A stretch of 64,000 nt of DNA from CAYNNQ01 sp964398785 (GTDB lineage Bacteria > Desulfobacterota > Desulfovibrionia > Desulfovibrionales > Desulfonatronovibrionaceae): assembly GCA_964398785.1 (NCBI GenBank), contig CAYNNQ010000001.1, positions 1 to 64,000 on the forward strand, read 5' to 3'. Position numbers and translations under genes: made by a program. Under the pieces are notes generated by a model. It saw nothing but the letters and a program-made list of their open reading frames with translations, did no database searches and was not told the DNA's origin. Shown one piece after another: positions 40,610 to 48,832 of the stretch (position 1 is the stretch's first letter; every line of letters begins with the position of its first letter).

Positions 40610-41219
40610 ATTGCAGATCCTCTTTCGCTTTATTCCACAGCTCCTTGCCCATTTCATACTCCCTAAGGCACAAATGCAAAAAGTCCTCCAGCTTTTCCCT
40701 GTCTTCGCTATTCAGATAAAAATTCACCGCCTGCAGAAAAGCCTGGTGCTGATGGAAACTCGGAGCTTTCTCCCCCATGAGGATGACATTGGTCTCCGCT
40801 CGTATTGAGCCCGGCCAGGTATTTATCTCCTCCAAAAGGGGGGCAAAAATCTCGTTTTCCTGGACAAAAACGAGATTGTACCTGTTCAACCTGGCCTTGG
40901 ACACGGCCAGATCCCGGCTAGGAGCAGTTGTCACATAACACCCTTTGCTCTCCATATAAGCCTGGACCTTCTGCTCCAGTTCTTTGTCTAGCGTACAGAC
41001 AAGAGCCGTACTCGAGCCCGGGGGGAAATAATCCGGCTCATTTAAAGGGTCTGCCTCCAATGGATCCTGCTCATTTTGTCCCGGAGTTTCCCTGCCGCTC
41101 AAATCAATCTGGGTCTTGGCCTTGCAAGAGGGGCACTTAAAGTTGAATTTGGAACTCTGGGGAAGCTTTTCCTCGGGGACATTGAATTCTTTCTGGCAAT
41201 TGGAACATTGTATCTGCAT
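40602..41219 (-). CDS. Zinc-ribbon protein with receiver-like domain
   Basis: A 205-residue protein. The N-terminus is an MJ0042-type zinc ribbon (CSNCQKEFNVPEEKLPQ ... FKCPSCKAK). Residues about 70-190 (ALVCTLDKELEQKVQAYMES, KARLNRYNLVFVQENE) have the alternating pattern of a response-regulator receiver, but the phospho-acceptor position after the third strand reads FVQEN rather than Asp. It may be a degenerate, phosphorylation-independent receiver. First gene of a small operon with the helical protein, the FtsB-like protein and the TPR protein. Confidence 0.72.
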   Translation of the reverse strand: MQIQCSNCQKEFNVPEEKLPQSSKFNFKCPSCKAKTQIDLSGRETPGQNEQDPLEADPLNEPDYFPPGSSTALVCTLDKELEQKVQAYMESKGCYVTTAPSRDLAVSKARLNRYNLVFVQENEIFAPLLEEINTWPGSIRAETNVILMGEKAPSFHQHQAFLQAVNFYLNSEDREKLEDFLHLCLREYEMGKELWNKAKEDLQYA

Positions 41220-41258
41220 ACTTTACCCTAAAATTAACAAAACTTATTCAAAATTTAT

Positions 41259-41330
41259 GGGCTCCCGGTAACTTGGCATCCAAAAAGATCGGGCGGAGAA
41301 AATGCATATAAAACATCAAGGAACCAATTC
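41259..41330 (+). repeat. Dispersed repeat family 1, partial copy E
   Basis: Starts GGGCTCCCGGTAACTTGGCA and continues TCCAAAAAGATCGGGCGGAG, AAAATGCATATAAAACATCA, AGGAACCAATTC. The left third of the element is missing or diverged. It occupies almost the whole gap between the zinc-ribbon gene and the PilT-family gene. Confidence 0.7.
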
Positions 41331-42495
41331 ATGTCATTTCATCGTAGGTCCAGTCCACTTCCAGGCCTTTAATATCAGTAACTTCCTCCCCTCTTTCCAC
41401 CTTTATCTTGTCTATCATCTGCTTTAAAATCGTACGGTCCGAGGCATTGAGCAGGGCCATATTCTCGCTTATTTCTCCTCGACTGAAGAGATCGCGCAAA
41501 TGCTGGTCAAAGGTAAACATGCCATAGGCGTCCCCCTCGGAGACAAGATCATAGAAAGTGGTATCCGCGTCCTCCCCACGCAGGATGGTTTCCCGGATAC
41601 GCATATTGTTGCGCATTATCTCAAAGGCAGCCACCCGCCCTCCTTCCAAACGGGGCATAAGCCGCTGGGACACGGCGAACTTCAGACTTTCCGCCAGCCG
41701 CATGCGGATAAAGCGTTCCTCGGAGATATCAAACATGCCCACTATCCGGTTTATGGTCTGCCCGGCATCGCTTGTATGCAGTGTCCCCAGGACCAGATGC
41801 CCGGTTTCCGCTGCTTCCAGGGCGATGGTTACCGTCTCCCGGTCCCGGATTTCCCCGACCAGGATCACCTTGGGCGCCTGGCGAAGGGCTGCCCGCAGAC
41901 CGGTGGCAAATGTCTCGAAATCGTTCCCCATCTCTCTCTGGTTGACTATCCCTTTCTTGTGCCGGTGCAGATACTCTATGGGATCTTCCAGGGTTACGAT
42001 GTGTTTGGGATAATGGGCATTAATGGTATCGATCAAGGCGGCCAGGGACGTGGATTTACCCGTGCCAGTCCCCCCGGTAACCAGCACGAGTCCGTATTGC
42101 TCCTCGGCCATCTCCCGGAAAATGGCCGGGAGGTTCAGCCCCTCGATGGTGGGTATCTCCATGGCCAGCCTGCGCATGACCATGGCCATGGTTCCCCTCT
42201 GGTTAAACACATTCACCCTGAACCGGGCCTCTTTGGGCAAGACATAAGTCAAGTCGCAGGAACCACTTTTTACGTGATCCCGGTACAAACGCAGGTTCCG
42301 GCCCATGGCCACTTCGGCCATGGACTCCACCTGAAAGGGCTTTAGCTTGCCCAGATCCGGATCGGTGTGCACATCCCTGAGCTCTCCATCCACTTCCGCC
42401 TGGATCGGTTTGCCCGCAGTAAAGATTATGTCCGAAAGCCTGGGCTCGGCTTTTACCACCTGACCCACAATGTGATCCATATGCGACCTAAGCAT
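41329..42495 (-). CDS. PilT/PilU-family pilus retraction ATPase
   Basis: A 388-residue secretion-type ATPase: Walker A GGTGTGKSTSLAAL (near 145), Asp box TLEDPIEYLHRHKKG, Walker B ILVGEIRDRETV and His box AAETGHLVLGTLHTSDAG. The motifs AIRNLIRE of classical PilT are replaced by IMRNNMRIRETI, and the C-terminal tail is longer, which fits the PilU-like paralog. It powers pilus retraction together with PilT. It follows the pilT gene by about 75 bases on the same strand. Confidence 0.88.
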   Translation of the reverse strand: MLRSHMDHIVGQVVKAEPRLSDIIFTAGKPIQAEVDGELRDVHTDPDLGKLKPFQVESMAEVAMGRNLRLYRDHVKSGSCDLTYVLPKEARFRVNVFNQRGTMAMVMRRLAMEIPTIEGLNLPAIFREMAEEQYGLVLVTGGTGTGKSTSLAALIDTINAHYPKHIVTLEDPIEYLHRHKKGIVNQREMGNDFETFATGLRAALRQAPKVILVGEIRDRETVTIALEAAETGHLVLGTLHTSDAGQTINRIVGMFDISEERFIRMRLAESLKFAVSQRLMPRLEGGRVAAFEIMRNNMRIRETILRGEDADTTFYDLVSEGDAYGMFTFDQHLRDLFSRGEISENMALLNASDRTILKQMIDKIKVERGEEVTDIKGLEVDWTYDEMT

Positions 42496-42568
42496 TGCTC
42501 GACCCCCTCTTTTGATTACCTTTAAAAAGCCAATAAAGACTTGGTAATGTATTTTTTTTACCGACTGC

Positions 42569-43651
42569 TCAGATCTCGGTAAAGTCTTCCGGGGTTTCCT
42601 CCAAAAAGTCCTTGAACTTCCCTTTGTTTACGGCCTTGTTGTAGGCGGATTCCGCATCGATTATGCTTTCTTTGAGCAGGTTCATAATGGAATCGTCCAG
42701 GGACTGCATGCCGAACTTGCGACCGGTCTCTATCGTGGAATTTATCTGATATATCTTGTTTTCCCGAATGAGGTTGCGCACCGCGGGAGTGGCCACCAAT
42801 ATCTCCAGGGCGGCCACACGTCCGGACTTGTCCACCCTCTTGAAAAGATTCTGGGCAATGATCCCCCTCAGGGAATCCGCCAATCCAGAGCGGATCTGGC
42901 CCTGCAGATTGCCGGGAAAAACCTCGATTATGCGGTCAATGGTCTTGGCCGCGGAAATGGTATGCAGGGTCCCCAGCACCAGATGGCCGGTTTCCGCTGC
43001 TTCCAGGGCCAGCTGGATAGTCTCCAGATCGCGCATTTCCCCAACCAGGATAATATCCGGATCCTCGCGTAGCGCACCGCGCAGGGCGGCCTGGAAACTC
43101 TTGGTGTCCCGACCCACCTCGCGCTGGTTTATAAGGCAATGTATGGGCTCATGCACGAACTCTATGGGGTCTTCAATGGTCAGGACGTGATCCTTGCGCA
43201 TCCTGTTGGCATAGTCGAGCATCGCCGCCAGGGTAGTGGACTTGCCGCTCCCGGTAGGGCCGGTAACCAGAACCAGCCCCTTGGGCAAATGGGCCATCTT
43301 TTTCAATATGGGGGGTAATCCCAAATCGTCCAGGGTCAAAATCTTGTCCGGGATCTCCCGGAAAACCGCTCCGATACCGCGGCGCTGGAGGAAAAAATTG
43401 ACCCGGTACCTGGCCATTTTGGGGACTTCATAGGAAAAATCCACGTCCCCTTTTTCCTCAAATTCCTTGGCCTTGGTCTCCGGGGCGATCTCATAGAGCA
43501 TTTTTTTCAGCTCATCGTGATCCAGGGCCTTGTACTTGACCCGCTGCATATCACCGTGCAACCGGATCACCGGCTGGGACCCCGCAGAGAGATGCAGGTC
43601 CGAGGCCCCCAGGTCATTCATCATCTTGAAAAAGGCATCGATCTGGGCCAT
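42569..43651 (-). CDS. pilT: Twitching motility ATPase PilT
   Basis: A 360-residue ATPase with the PilT layout: GASDLHLSAGSQPVIRLHGD near the start, Walker A GPTGSGKSTTLAAM (near 130), TIEDPIEFVH, Walker B ILVGEMRDLETI, AAETGHLVLGTLHT, and the PilT-specific VRNLIRENKIYQI with C-terminal LLKESIIDAESAY. It depolymerises type IV pili at the inner membrane. Upstream is pgsA. Confidence 0.92.
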   Translation of the reverse strand: MAQIDAFFKMMNDLGASDLHLSAGSQPVIRLHGDMQRVKYKALDHDELKKMLYEIAPETKAKEFEEKGDVDFSYEVPKMARYRVNFFLQRRGIGAVFREIPDKILTLDDLGLPPILKKMAHLPKGLVLVTGPTGSGKSTTLAAMLDYANRMRKDHVLTIEDPIEFVHEPIHCLINQREVGRDTKSFQAALRGALREDPDIILVGEMRDLETIQLALEAAETGHLVLGTLHTISAAKTIDRIIEVFPGNLQGQIRSGLADSLRGIIAQNLFKRVDKSGRVAALEILVATPAVRNLIRENKIYQINSTIETGRKFGMQSLDDSIMNLLKESIIDAESAYNKAVNKGKFKDFLEETPEDFTEI

Positions 43652-43672
43652 ATTTTACTCCTCCCCTCCCCT

Positions 43673-44215
43673 CTAACCGCTTAAGACTTTGCGGTAAAAC
43701 CGCAGAACATAGTTTACACCGGAAAAAACCGTGAGCACAAGGGCGATATATATAAGCAGGGTTCCCACTCCACGCGGGTCCAATCCCCACCACGTATAGT
43801 GCAACATAAGCGGACACAGGGCCACGCACTGAATAATGGTCTTCAGCTTGCCGTATTTGTCCGCGGCAATCACCAAGCCCTTTTCCGCGGCCACGGAGCG
43901 CAGGCCGGTAACCATTATCTCCCGGCTGATTATGACCACGGCTATCCATGCCTGCAACCACCTTAAATGGACCAGCATGATCAGCACCGCGGCTATCAAC
44001 AGCTTATCCGCCAGGGGGTCCAGAAATTTGCCCACGTTGGTTATCATATTATACCTGCGGGCGATAAAGCCGTCCACCAGATCGGTTAAACTGGCGACAA
44101 TAAAAATAAGCATGGCCAGCACCGAGGTTACCCTGTTCGGAAAATAGAGAAGGAATACAAGCAAGGGGATAGTGCCCATGCGGGCTAAAGTAAGATTGTT
44201 GGCCAGATTGAACAT
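43673..44215 (-). CDS. pgsA: CDP-diacylglycerol--glycerol-3-phosphate 3-phosphatidyltransferase
   Basis: A 180-residue membrane enzyme with the full CDP-alcohol phosphotransferase motif DLVDGFIARRYN ... GKFLDPLADK near residues 44-70, and several membrane helices. It makes phosphatidylglycerophosphate, the first committed step to phosphatidylglycerol and cardiolipin. Neighbouring pil genes give no functional link. Confidence 0.95.
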   Translation of the reverse strand: MFNLANNLTLARMGTIPLLVFLLYFPNRVTSVLAMLIFIVASLTDLVDGFIARRYNMITNVGKFLDPLADKLLIAAVLIMLVHLRWLQAWIAVVIISREIMVTGLRSVAAEKGLVIAADKYGKLKTIIQCVALCPLMLHYTWWGLDPRGVGTLLIYIALVLTVFSGVNYVLRFYRKVLSG

Positions 44216-44278
44216 GGTTGTTTACTACCTGAGAAACGCCGCCATCCCTGCCTCAAACAGAGAGAGCAAAGCGCGCTT

Positions 44279-44881
44279 TCAATTTCCTTTTCGCTTTTTA
44301 TAAATCCGTAGCACCTTGCGTACATAATGCTTGGTCTCCTTGAACGGAGGGACACCGCCGTAGCGGTCCACCCGGGAAGGACCGGCGTTGTAAGCGGCCA
44401 GAGCCAAAGGGAGCTTGCTGTAGCGGGACATGAGGTCCTTTAAATAGCGTACTCCAGCCCTGATATTGGCGTTGGGATCAAACGGGGTCTCCAGCCCCAG
44501 CTCTTTCTGGGTACCGGGTATTATCTGCATAAGCCCCTCCGCCCCGGCACTGGACACCGCCTCCGAGTCGTAGTTGGACTCCGCCTTGATCACTGCATGC
44601 ACCAAGTCCGGGTCTATATTATAATCCCCGGCATAGCGGGAAACCAGCCGGTCGATCTTGGCCGCGGGTACGTCATGGGTACTAAAAGCCAAGAATGGAC
44701 GGAATTTATCTGAATCCGGTGTATCTGTAAAATGCATCACCCCGGATTCATCCTGGTAATAATATATGGTCCCGGCAAAGCCCCTGGCGCTCAATACCAA
44801 AAGGAAGAAGCAAATCCCCCCCGCGCCAATTGCCAGCAGCATCCCCTTCAAACTAAACATCCTATCCCGCCAGTTGTCCAT
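44279..44881 (-). CDS. Lytic transglycosylase (SLT/Slt70 family) with DUF4124-like N-terminus
   Basis: A 200-residue exported protein: N-terminal membrane or signal helix (about 12-33), a short DUF4124-like strand block IYYYQDESGVMHFTDTPD, then an SLT domain with catalytic glutamate in AVIKAESNYDSEAVSSAGA, GLMQIIPGTQKELG, and YLKDLMSRY ... ALAAYNAGPSRVDRYGGVPP. It cleaves peptidoglycan in the periplasm, perhaps making room for the pilus; the pil neighbours suggest this. Confidence 0.92.
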   Translation of the reverse strand: MDNWRDRMFSLKGMLLAIGAGGICFFLLVLSARGFAGTIYYYQDESGVMHFTDTPDSDKFRPFLAFSTHDVPAAKIDRLVSRYAGDYNIDPDLVHAVIKAESNYDSEAVSSAGAEGLMQIIPGTQKELGLETPFDPNANIRAGVRYLKDLMSRYSKLPLALAAYNAGPSRVDRYGGVPPFKETKHYVRKVLRIYKKRKGN

Positions 44882-45015
44882 CTTATTCCTTTGCTCTTAG
44901 ACAATGCTCAGAGATGGCAAATTTACCCGGAACACCCTGACAATGCAATCCATCCCCCAGATAAAACCACATAGCCTTTAGCCTGAGTCTCGGGAAAAAC
45001 CGGCCATCCTGGCGC

Positions 45016-45789
45016 TCAGCCCAGACTGATTCCCAAATACCACGTCCAGATGTATTCCCCGCACAAGATATAGATATATCCCCCCAGGGCCAGAAAAGGC
45101 CCAAACGGAACCGGGGTCTGCATCCCCTTGTACCGGTCCCTGTAAAGGAAAAAAACACTCGCGGCCAACCCCAGGCAGGAGGCCAGAAAAATGGTCAGCG
45201 GCAACCCTTTCCAGCCCACCAGGGCCCCAAGCATGAGCATCAATTTGACATCTCCGCCCCCCAGCCCTTCCCGGCCCTTTATTTTCCTGTATCCATACTG
45301 CAACAGCCAAAAGCCTGCAAACCCTACGCCGGCACCGAGCAGGGCATCCGCCCAGGGAACCGGAAGGAACGGGCTCGCACCCAGAGCCAGTACAGCCCCG
45401 GGTAAAGTCAAGGCATCCGGAAGTATATATTCCTGGAGATCTATAAAGGCAGCCACCACAAATATTCCGGCGAAAACAGTGTAAGCCAGGAACTGCCAGG
45501 AAATACCGAACTTCCAGGCCAAAAGCCCGGTTATAATCCCGGAGACAACCTCCACTGCCGGATAGCGCAAGGCAATTGCCCTGCCGCATTCCCGGCACTT
45601 TCCGCGCAAAAGGAAAAAGCTCAAAACCGGGATGTTTTCCCACCAGGACAAAACATGCCCGCATTTCGGGCAATGCGATCCCGGCCGGACAATGGAGTCT
45701 CCGGACAGATATCTGTGTATGCACACATTATAGAAACTCCCCAGACAAAGCCCCAGTACCGTTCCCATAGAGACAATGTACCCTGTCAT
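45016..45789 (-). CDS. pilD: Prepilin peptidase / N-methyltransferase
   Basis: A 257-residue polytopic enzyme: N-terminal GSFYNVCIHRYLSGDS, the two-pair cysteine block CPKCGH ... CRECGR, and the aspartate protease residues in AAFIDLQEYILPDALTLPG (near 115) and GGGDVKLMLMLGALVG (near 175). It cleaves and N-methylates type IV prepilins and pseudopilins at the inner membrane. The cysteine block is complete, implying a bifunctional enzyme. Confidence 0.94.
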   Translation of the reverse strand: MTGYIVSMGTVLGLCLGSFYNVCIHRYLSGDSIVRPGSHCPKCGHVLSWWENIPVLSFFLLRGKCRECGRAIALRYPAVEVVSGIITGLLAWKFGISWQFLAYTVFAGIFVVAAFIDLQEYILPDALTLPGAVLALGASPFLPVPWADALLGAGVGFAGFWLLQYGYRKIKGREGLGGGDVKLMLMLGALVGWKGLPLTIFLASCLGLAASVFFLYRDRYKGMQTPVPFGPFLALGGYIYILCGEYIWTWYLGISLG

Positions 45790-46251
45790 AACCTCCTCGC
45801 CGTTCGTTTACACCCCACAGCCATCCACCTTGACAACCACCTGTCTTTATCCGCATATTTCCCTTTTATAATAAACGCAATCCATGAAAAGACATTCGTG
45901 GGCCGAAGTCAACCACAAATGGTCTGTGCAGGGGGGTATATAACGTATTCACTTTCCAGTTCTTATCCGGAAATTCAAAAATTTCCGGGTTTAGAAATAT
46001 CAGGTTTCCAATCCGGAAAGGAGATCTTTTTCTGTTTAACAAGGAAATCAAACAATTATGAGCGAGCATCCTAATACGTGCTCGAATAGTCACGAAAATT
46101 GACGCCGTTAAAATGGAAAAGGGCCATTTCCGGAGGATTAAGAGAATAAAACAAGTCCATGCCCTTCGTTGAAGAGCCCGGCAAACCAACCTCGAAAAAA
46201 TCCATTTAATGTGTCGAGGGGACATACTACCACATCAGGAGATCCCGAAAC
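45790..46251. other. Divergent intergenic region with MITE-like element
   Basis: About 460 bases between pilD (minus) and the CoA ligase (plus). 45960-46137 is copy 2 of the MITE-like family 2. 46174-46220 (GAGCCCGGCAAACCAACC, AAAAATCCATTTAATGTGTC, GAGGGG) looks like an eroded fragment of repeat family 1. CAGGAG (46237-46242) is the probable ribosome binding site of the ligase. No reliable promoter called. Confidence 0.5.
45960..46137 (-). repeat. MITE-like intergenic element, family 2, copy 2 (inverted)
   Basis: The reverse complement matches 33534-33718: an unbroken 42-base identity begins CCGGAAATGGCCCTTTTCCA (end at about 46092 on the plus strand), and GATTTCCTTGTTAAACAGAA and GGAAATTTTTGAATTTCCGG follow in the same order. 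About 90 percent alike by eye with one single-base gap. Non-coding. It lies in the pilD/ligase divergent promoter region. Confidence 0.82.
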
Positions 46252-47547
46252 ATGGAGAACACAACTTTCCTACCCTCTCTATCCGCCCAACAATTGAACG
46301 ACACCCAATTGGAGGGCCTGAAATGGACGGTAAAACACGCCTACAGCAACAGCCCGTTCTACCGCCGCCTGTTGGGAGATGCCGGTATTGAACCCGGTGA
46401 TATACGCAATCCGTCCGATATCAATGCCCTTCCCCTGACTTCAGTGGAGGACCTGCGAAAGGAATACCCATTACCCCTGCTAAGTGTTCCAGAAAAGGAA
46501 GTTGTCCGTATACATGCTTCTTCCGGCACCACCGGGAAACGCAAGATCCTGGCCTACACCCAAAACGACCTGGATACCTGGAAAGAGATGATGGCCCGGT
46601 GCTTTGAACTGGCTGGCCTTACCCGCAAGGACCGAGTGCAGATAGCGGTTGGCTACGGTTTGTGGACGGCCGGAGCGGGATTCCAGCTCGGCTGCGAACA
46701 CTTCGGGGCCATGTCCGTGCCCCTGGGGCCGGGGAATCTGGACTTCCACCTGCAGTTTCTAACGGACATGCAAAGTACCTGTCTTTGTTCCACCGCGTCC
46801 ATGGCCCTCCTTTTAGCGGAACAGATCGAAAAACATAACCTAAAGGACAAGATATCCCTGCGCCGTCTAATCTTCGGGGCGGAGCCGCATACCCCGAAAA
46901 TGCGCCGACAGATCGAGGATATCCTGGGCCTGGAAGACAGCTTTGACATCCCCGGACTGACTGAACTCTACGGACCGGGGACCGGTCTAGAATGCGCCGC
47001 GCATCAGGGCATGCACTACTGGGCGGACAAGTTCATTCTGGAAGTGCTTGATCCGGAGACATTATCCCCGGTGGAACCTGGGGAGGTGGGTGAGATGGTG
47101 GTCACTACCCTGAGCAAGGAGGCCACTCCGCTTATACGCTACCGCACCCGGGATCTGACCCGCATCATCCCCGGAAAATGTCCGTGCGGACTGGATCTTC
47201 CCCGCCACGACCGCATTTTGGGGCGTTCCGACGATATGTTCATTTTCCGCGGGGTAAACATCTATCCGGGGCAAATAGGCGAAGCCTTGGAGGAATTTCC
47301 GGAGGTAAGCTCCGAATACCAGATTTACCTTGGACGGGAAGGGGGAAGGGAAAGCATGCATATACACGTGGAGCGCAGGGAAGGAAAAGAACAGAGCGAC
47401 AAGCGGGATCTGCAAAAAAGCATTGTGGACAGGGTACGCCAAAAGATTATGGTCCGCTCGGAGGTAACTCTGGTCCAGCCCGGCAAACTACCCCGGACCT
47501 TCGGGAAAAGCAAACGGGTAGTGGACGAGCGTCACCAAGAGGATTAA
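46252..47547 (+). CDS. Phenylacetate-CoA ligase family protein
   Basis: A 431-residue adenylate-forming enzyme of the PaaK family: YSNSPFYRRLLGDAGIEPGD, P-loop-like ASSGTTGKRKILAYTQ (near 85), LTELYGPGTGLECA (near 240), and LIRYRTRDLTRIIPGKCPCG with RILGRSDDMFIFRGVNIYPG. It activates an aryl or indolyl acetate, or another small acid, as its CoA thioester. Many sulfate reducers carry such genes paired with indolepyruvate ferredoxin oxidoreductase (iorAB), not seen here. Convergent with the EAL/HDOD gene, overlapping by 4 bases. Confidence 0.9.
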   Translation: MENTTFLPSLSAQQLNDTQLEGLKWTVKHAYSNSPFYRRLLGDAGIEPGDIRNPSDINALPLTSVEDLRKEYPLPLLSVPEKEVVRIHASSGTTGKRKILAYTQNDLDTWKEMMARCFELAGLTRKDRVQIAVGYGLWTAGAGFQLGCEHFGAMSVPLGPGNLDFHLQFLTDMQSTCLCSTASMALLLAEQIEKHNLKDKISLRRLIFGAEPHTPKMRRQIEDILGLEDSFDIPGLTELYGPGTGLECAAHQGMHYWADKFILEVLDPETLSPVEPGEVGEMVVTTLSKEATPLIRYRTRDLTRIIPGKCPCGLDLPRHDRILGRSDDMFIFRGVNIYPGQIGEALEEFPEVSSEYQIYLGREGGRESMHIHVERREGKEQSDKRDLQKSIVDRVRQKIMVRSEVTLVQPGKLPRTFGKSKRVVDERHQED

Positions 47548-48812
47548 GCGAATCCTTTTTTTCCCTCTTCTTTTGCACTGTCCAGCACACTGTCCGCCCA
47601 TTTCCGGGCTTCGGAGTTCAGTCGGGCGGTTTTTTCCGCGTCCAGCCCCAATTCGCGGATCCTTTTTCCCACTTCCGCCCAATCCGCCCGCTCCTGGTCC
47701 CGGCTTAGCTGGATAAATTTCTGGCCCGGGGAGTCCGGGTTGAGCAGGGCGTCCTGTAGCTCCTCGCTCAAGGGCAAATCCCCAAGTATATCCTGCATGG
47801 GTTGCTGCAAAAGTACATCTAAAAGGGAAAGAAAACCCAAAAGGAACAAGGACTCCGCGGTAAAATCGCTTTCAAGATCCGGAGCCAGGAGCTGTAAAAA
47901 CTTCCCTCTCCTAGCGGACATGGCCACGATCTCTTTGCCCACATCCCCCTTGCCCATTTCCGTGAGCACAACCACCCGCAGCCACTCCTGGAGCCTTTTA
48001 CGCCCCAAAAGGGTAAGCGCCCTTTGTATGGATTCCACATGCTGGGAAAAGGAAAAGCTTGCGGAATTAATATAGCGCAGCAAACGGTAAGTCAGGGAGA
48101 CGTCACGGTGGATGATCTCGGCCAGTTGAGAAAAATATATTTCCTCTTGGCTTAGCTCCTTTAACAGCTCCAGCCTGGACAGCTCTCCCACGGCCAGTTT
48201 CCGCCCGGGAATAATTTCCGGCCGGCTGAAAAAAAAGCCCTGAAAAAGACTGAACCCGGCCTCCCGGCACTCCCGGAATATTTCCCTGGTTTCCACTTTT
48301 TCCGCTAAAAGCCGGGCCTCGTAGGAGGCAAGCATTTGAGCAACTTCCCGAATCCGCGGCTTATCCATGTCCAGTATATCCACCTTGATCACATCCGCGA
48401 TAGCCAGGAAAGACTCCAAACCGGATTCACCCAAAAAGTCGTCCAAAGCTATCTTATAGCCCTGCTCCTGGAGTCCTCTGCAGGCCCGGAGTACTTCCGG
48501 GAGGGGCTCCACTGTCTCCAGGATCTCGACCACTGTATTTTCCGGGGGCAGGGCTTGGGCTGTATTTTCCAGCAACAGGCCCTGGGAAAAATTGACCAGA
48601 CACATGTAAAAGCCGGACAGCCCGGAAAAGGCCAGGGAATAGCCGTCGGCTATCACGCTTTGCGTGGCCAGCTCGTCGTCCGCGACCTCCGCCCGGTTTA
48701 CCGCTCCCCCTTCCCGGAACAAGAGCTCATAGCCCCACACATTCATTCCACAATCAAAAACCGGCTGCCGGGCAACAAAGATGCTCGAGCTCTCTCCATT
48801 GTCTATTTCCAT
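47544..48812 (-). CDS. EAL-like and HDOD domain protein (YuxH family)
   Basis: A 422-residue protein. The N-terminal EAL-type fold (about 10-200) begins FVARQPVFDCGMNVWGYELL, with YELL in place of EALL, and lacks several metal ligands; it is probably catalytically inactive but may bind cyclic di-GMP. The C-terminal HDOD domain (about 205-400) contains LTYRLLRYINSASFSFSQHV and IQRALTLLGRKRLQEWLRVV. Members of this family are found in signalling and motility regulation. Confidence 0.85.
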   Translation of the reverse strand: MEIDNGESSSIFVARQPVFDCGMNVWGYELLFREGGAVNRAEVADDELATQSVIADGYSLAFSGLSGFYMCLVNFSQGLLLENTAQALPPENTVVEILETVEPLPEVLRACRGLQEQGYKIALDDFLGESGLESFLAIADVIKVDILDMDKPRIREVAQMLASYEARLLAEKVETREIFRECREAGFSLFQGFFFSRPEIIPGRKLAVGELSRLELLKELSQEEIYFSQLAEIIHRDVSLTYRLLRYINSASFSFSQHVESIQRALTLLGRKRLQEWLRVVVLTEMGKGDVGKEIVAMSARRGKFLQLLAPDLESDFTAESLFLLGFLSLLDVLLQQPMQDILGDLPLSEELQDALLNPDSPGQKFIQLSRDQERADWAEVGKRIRELGLDAEKTARLNSEARKWADSVLDSAKEEGKKGFA

Positions 48813-48832
48813 ACCTCCGCCCCAACCGAGTT

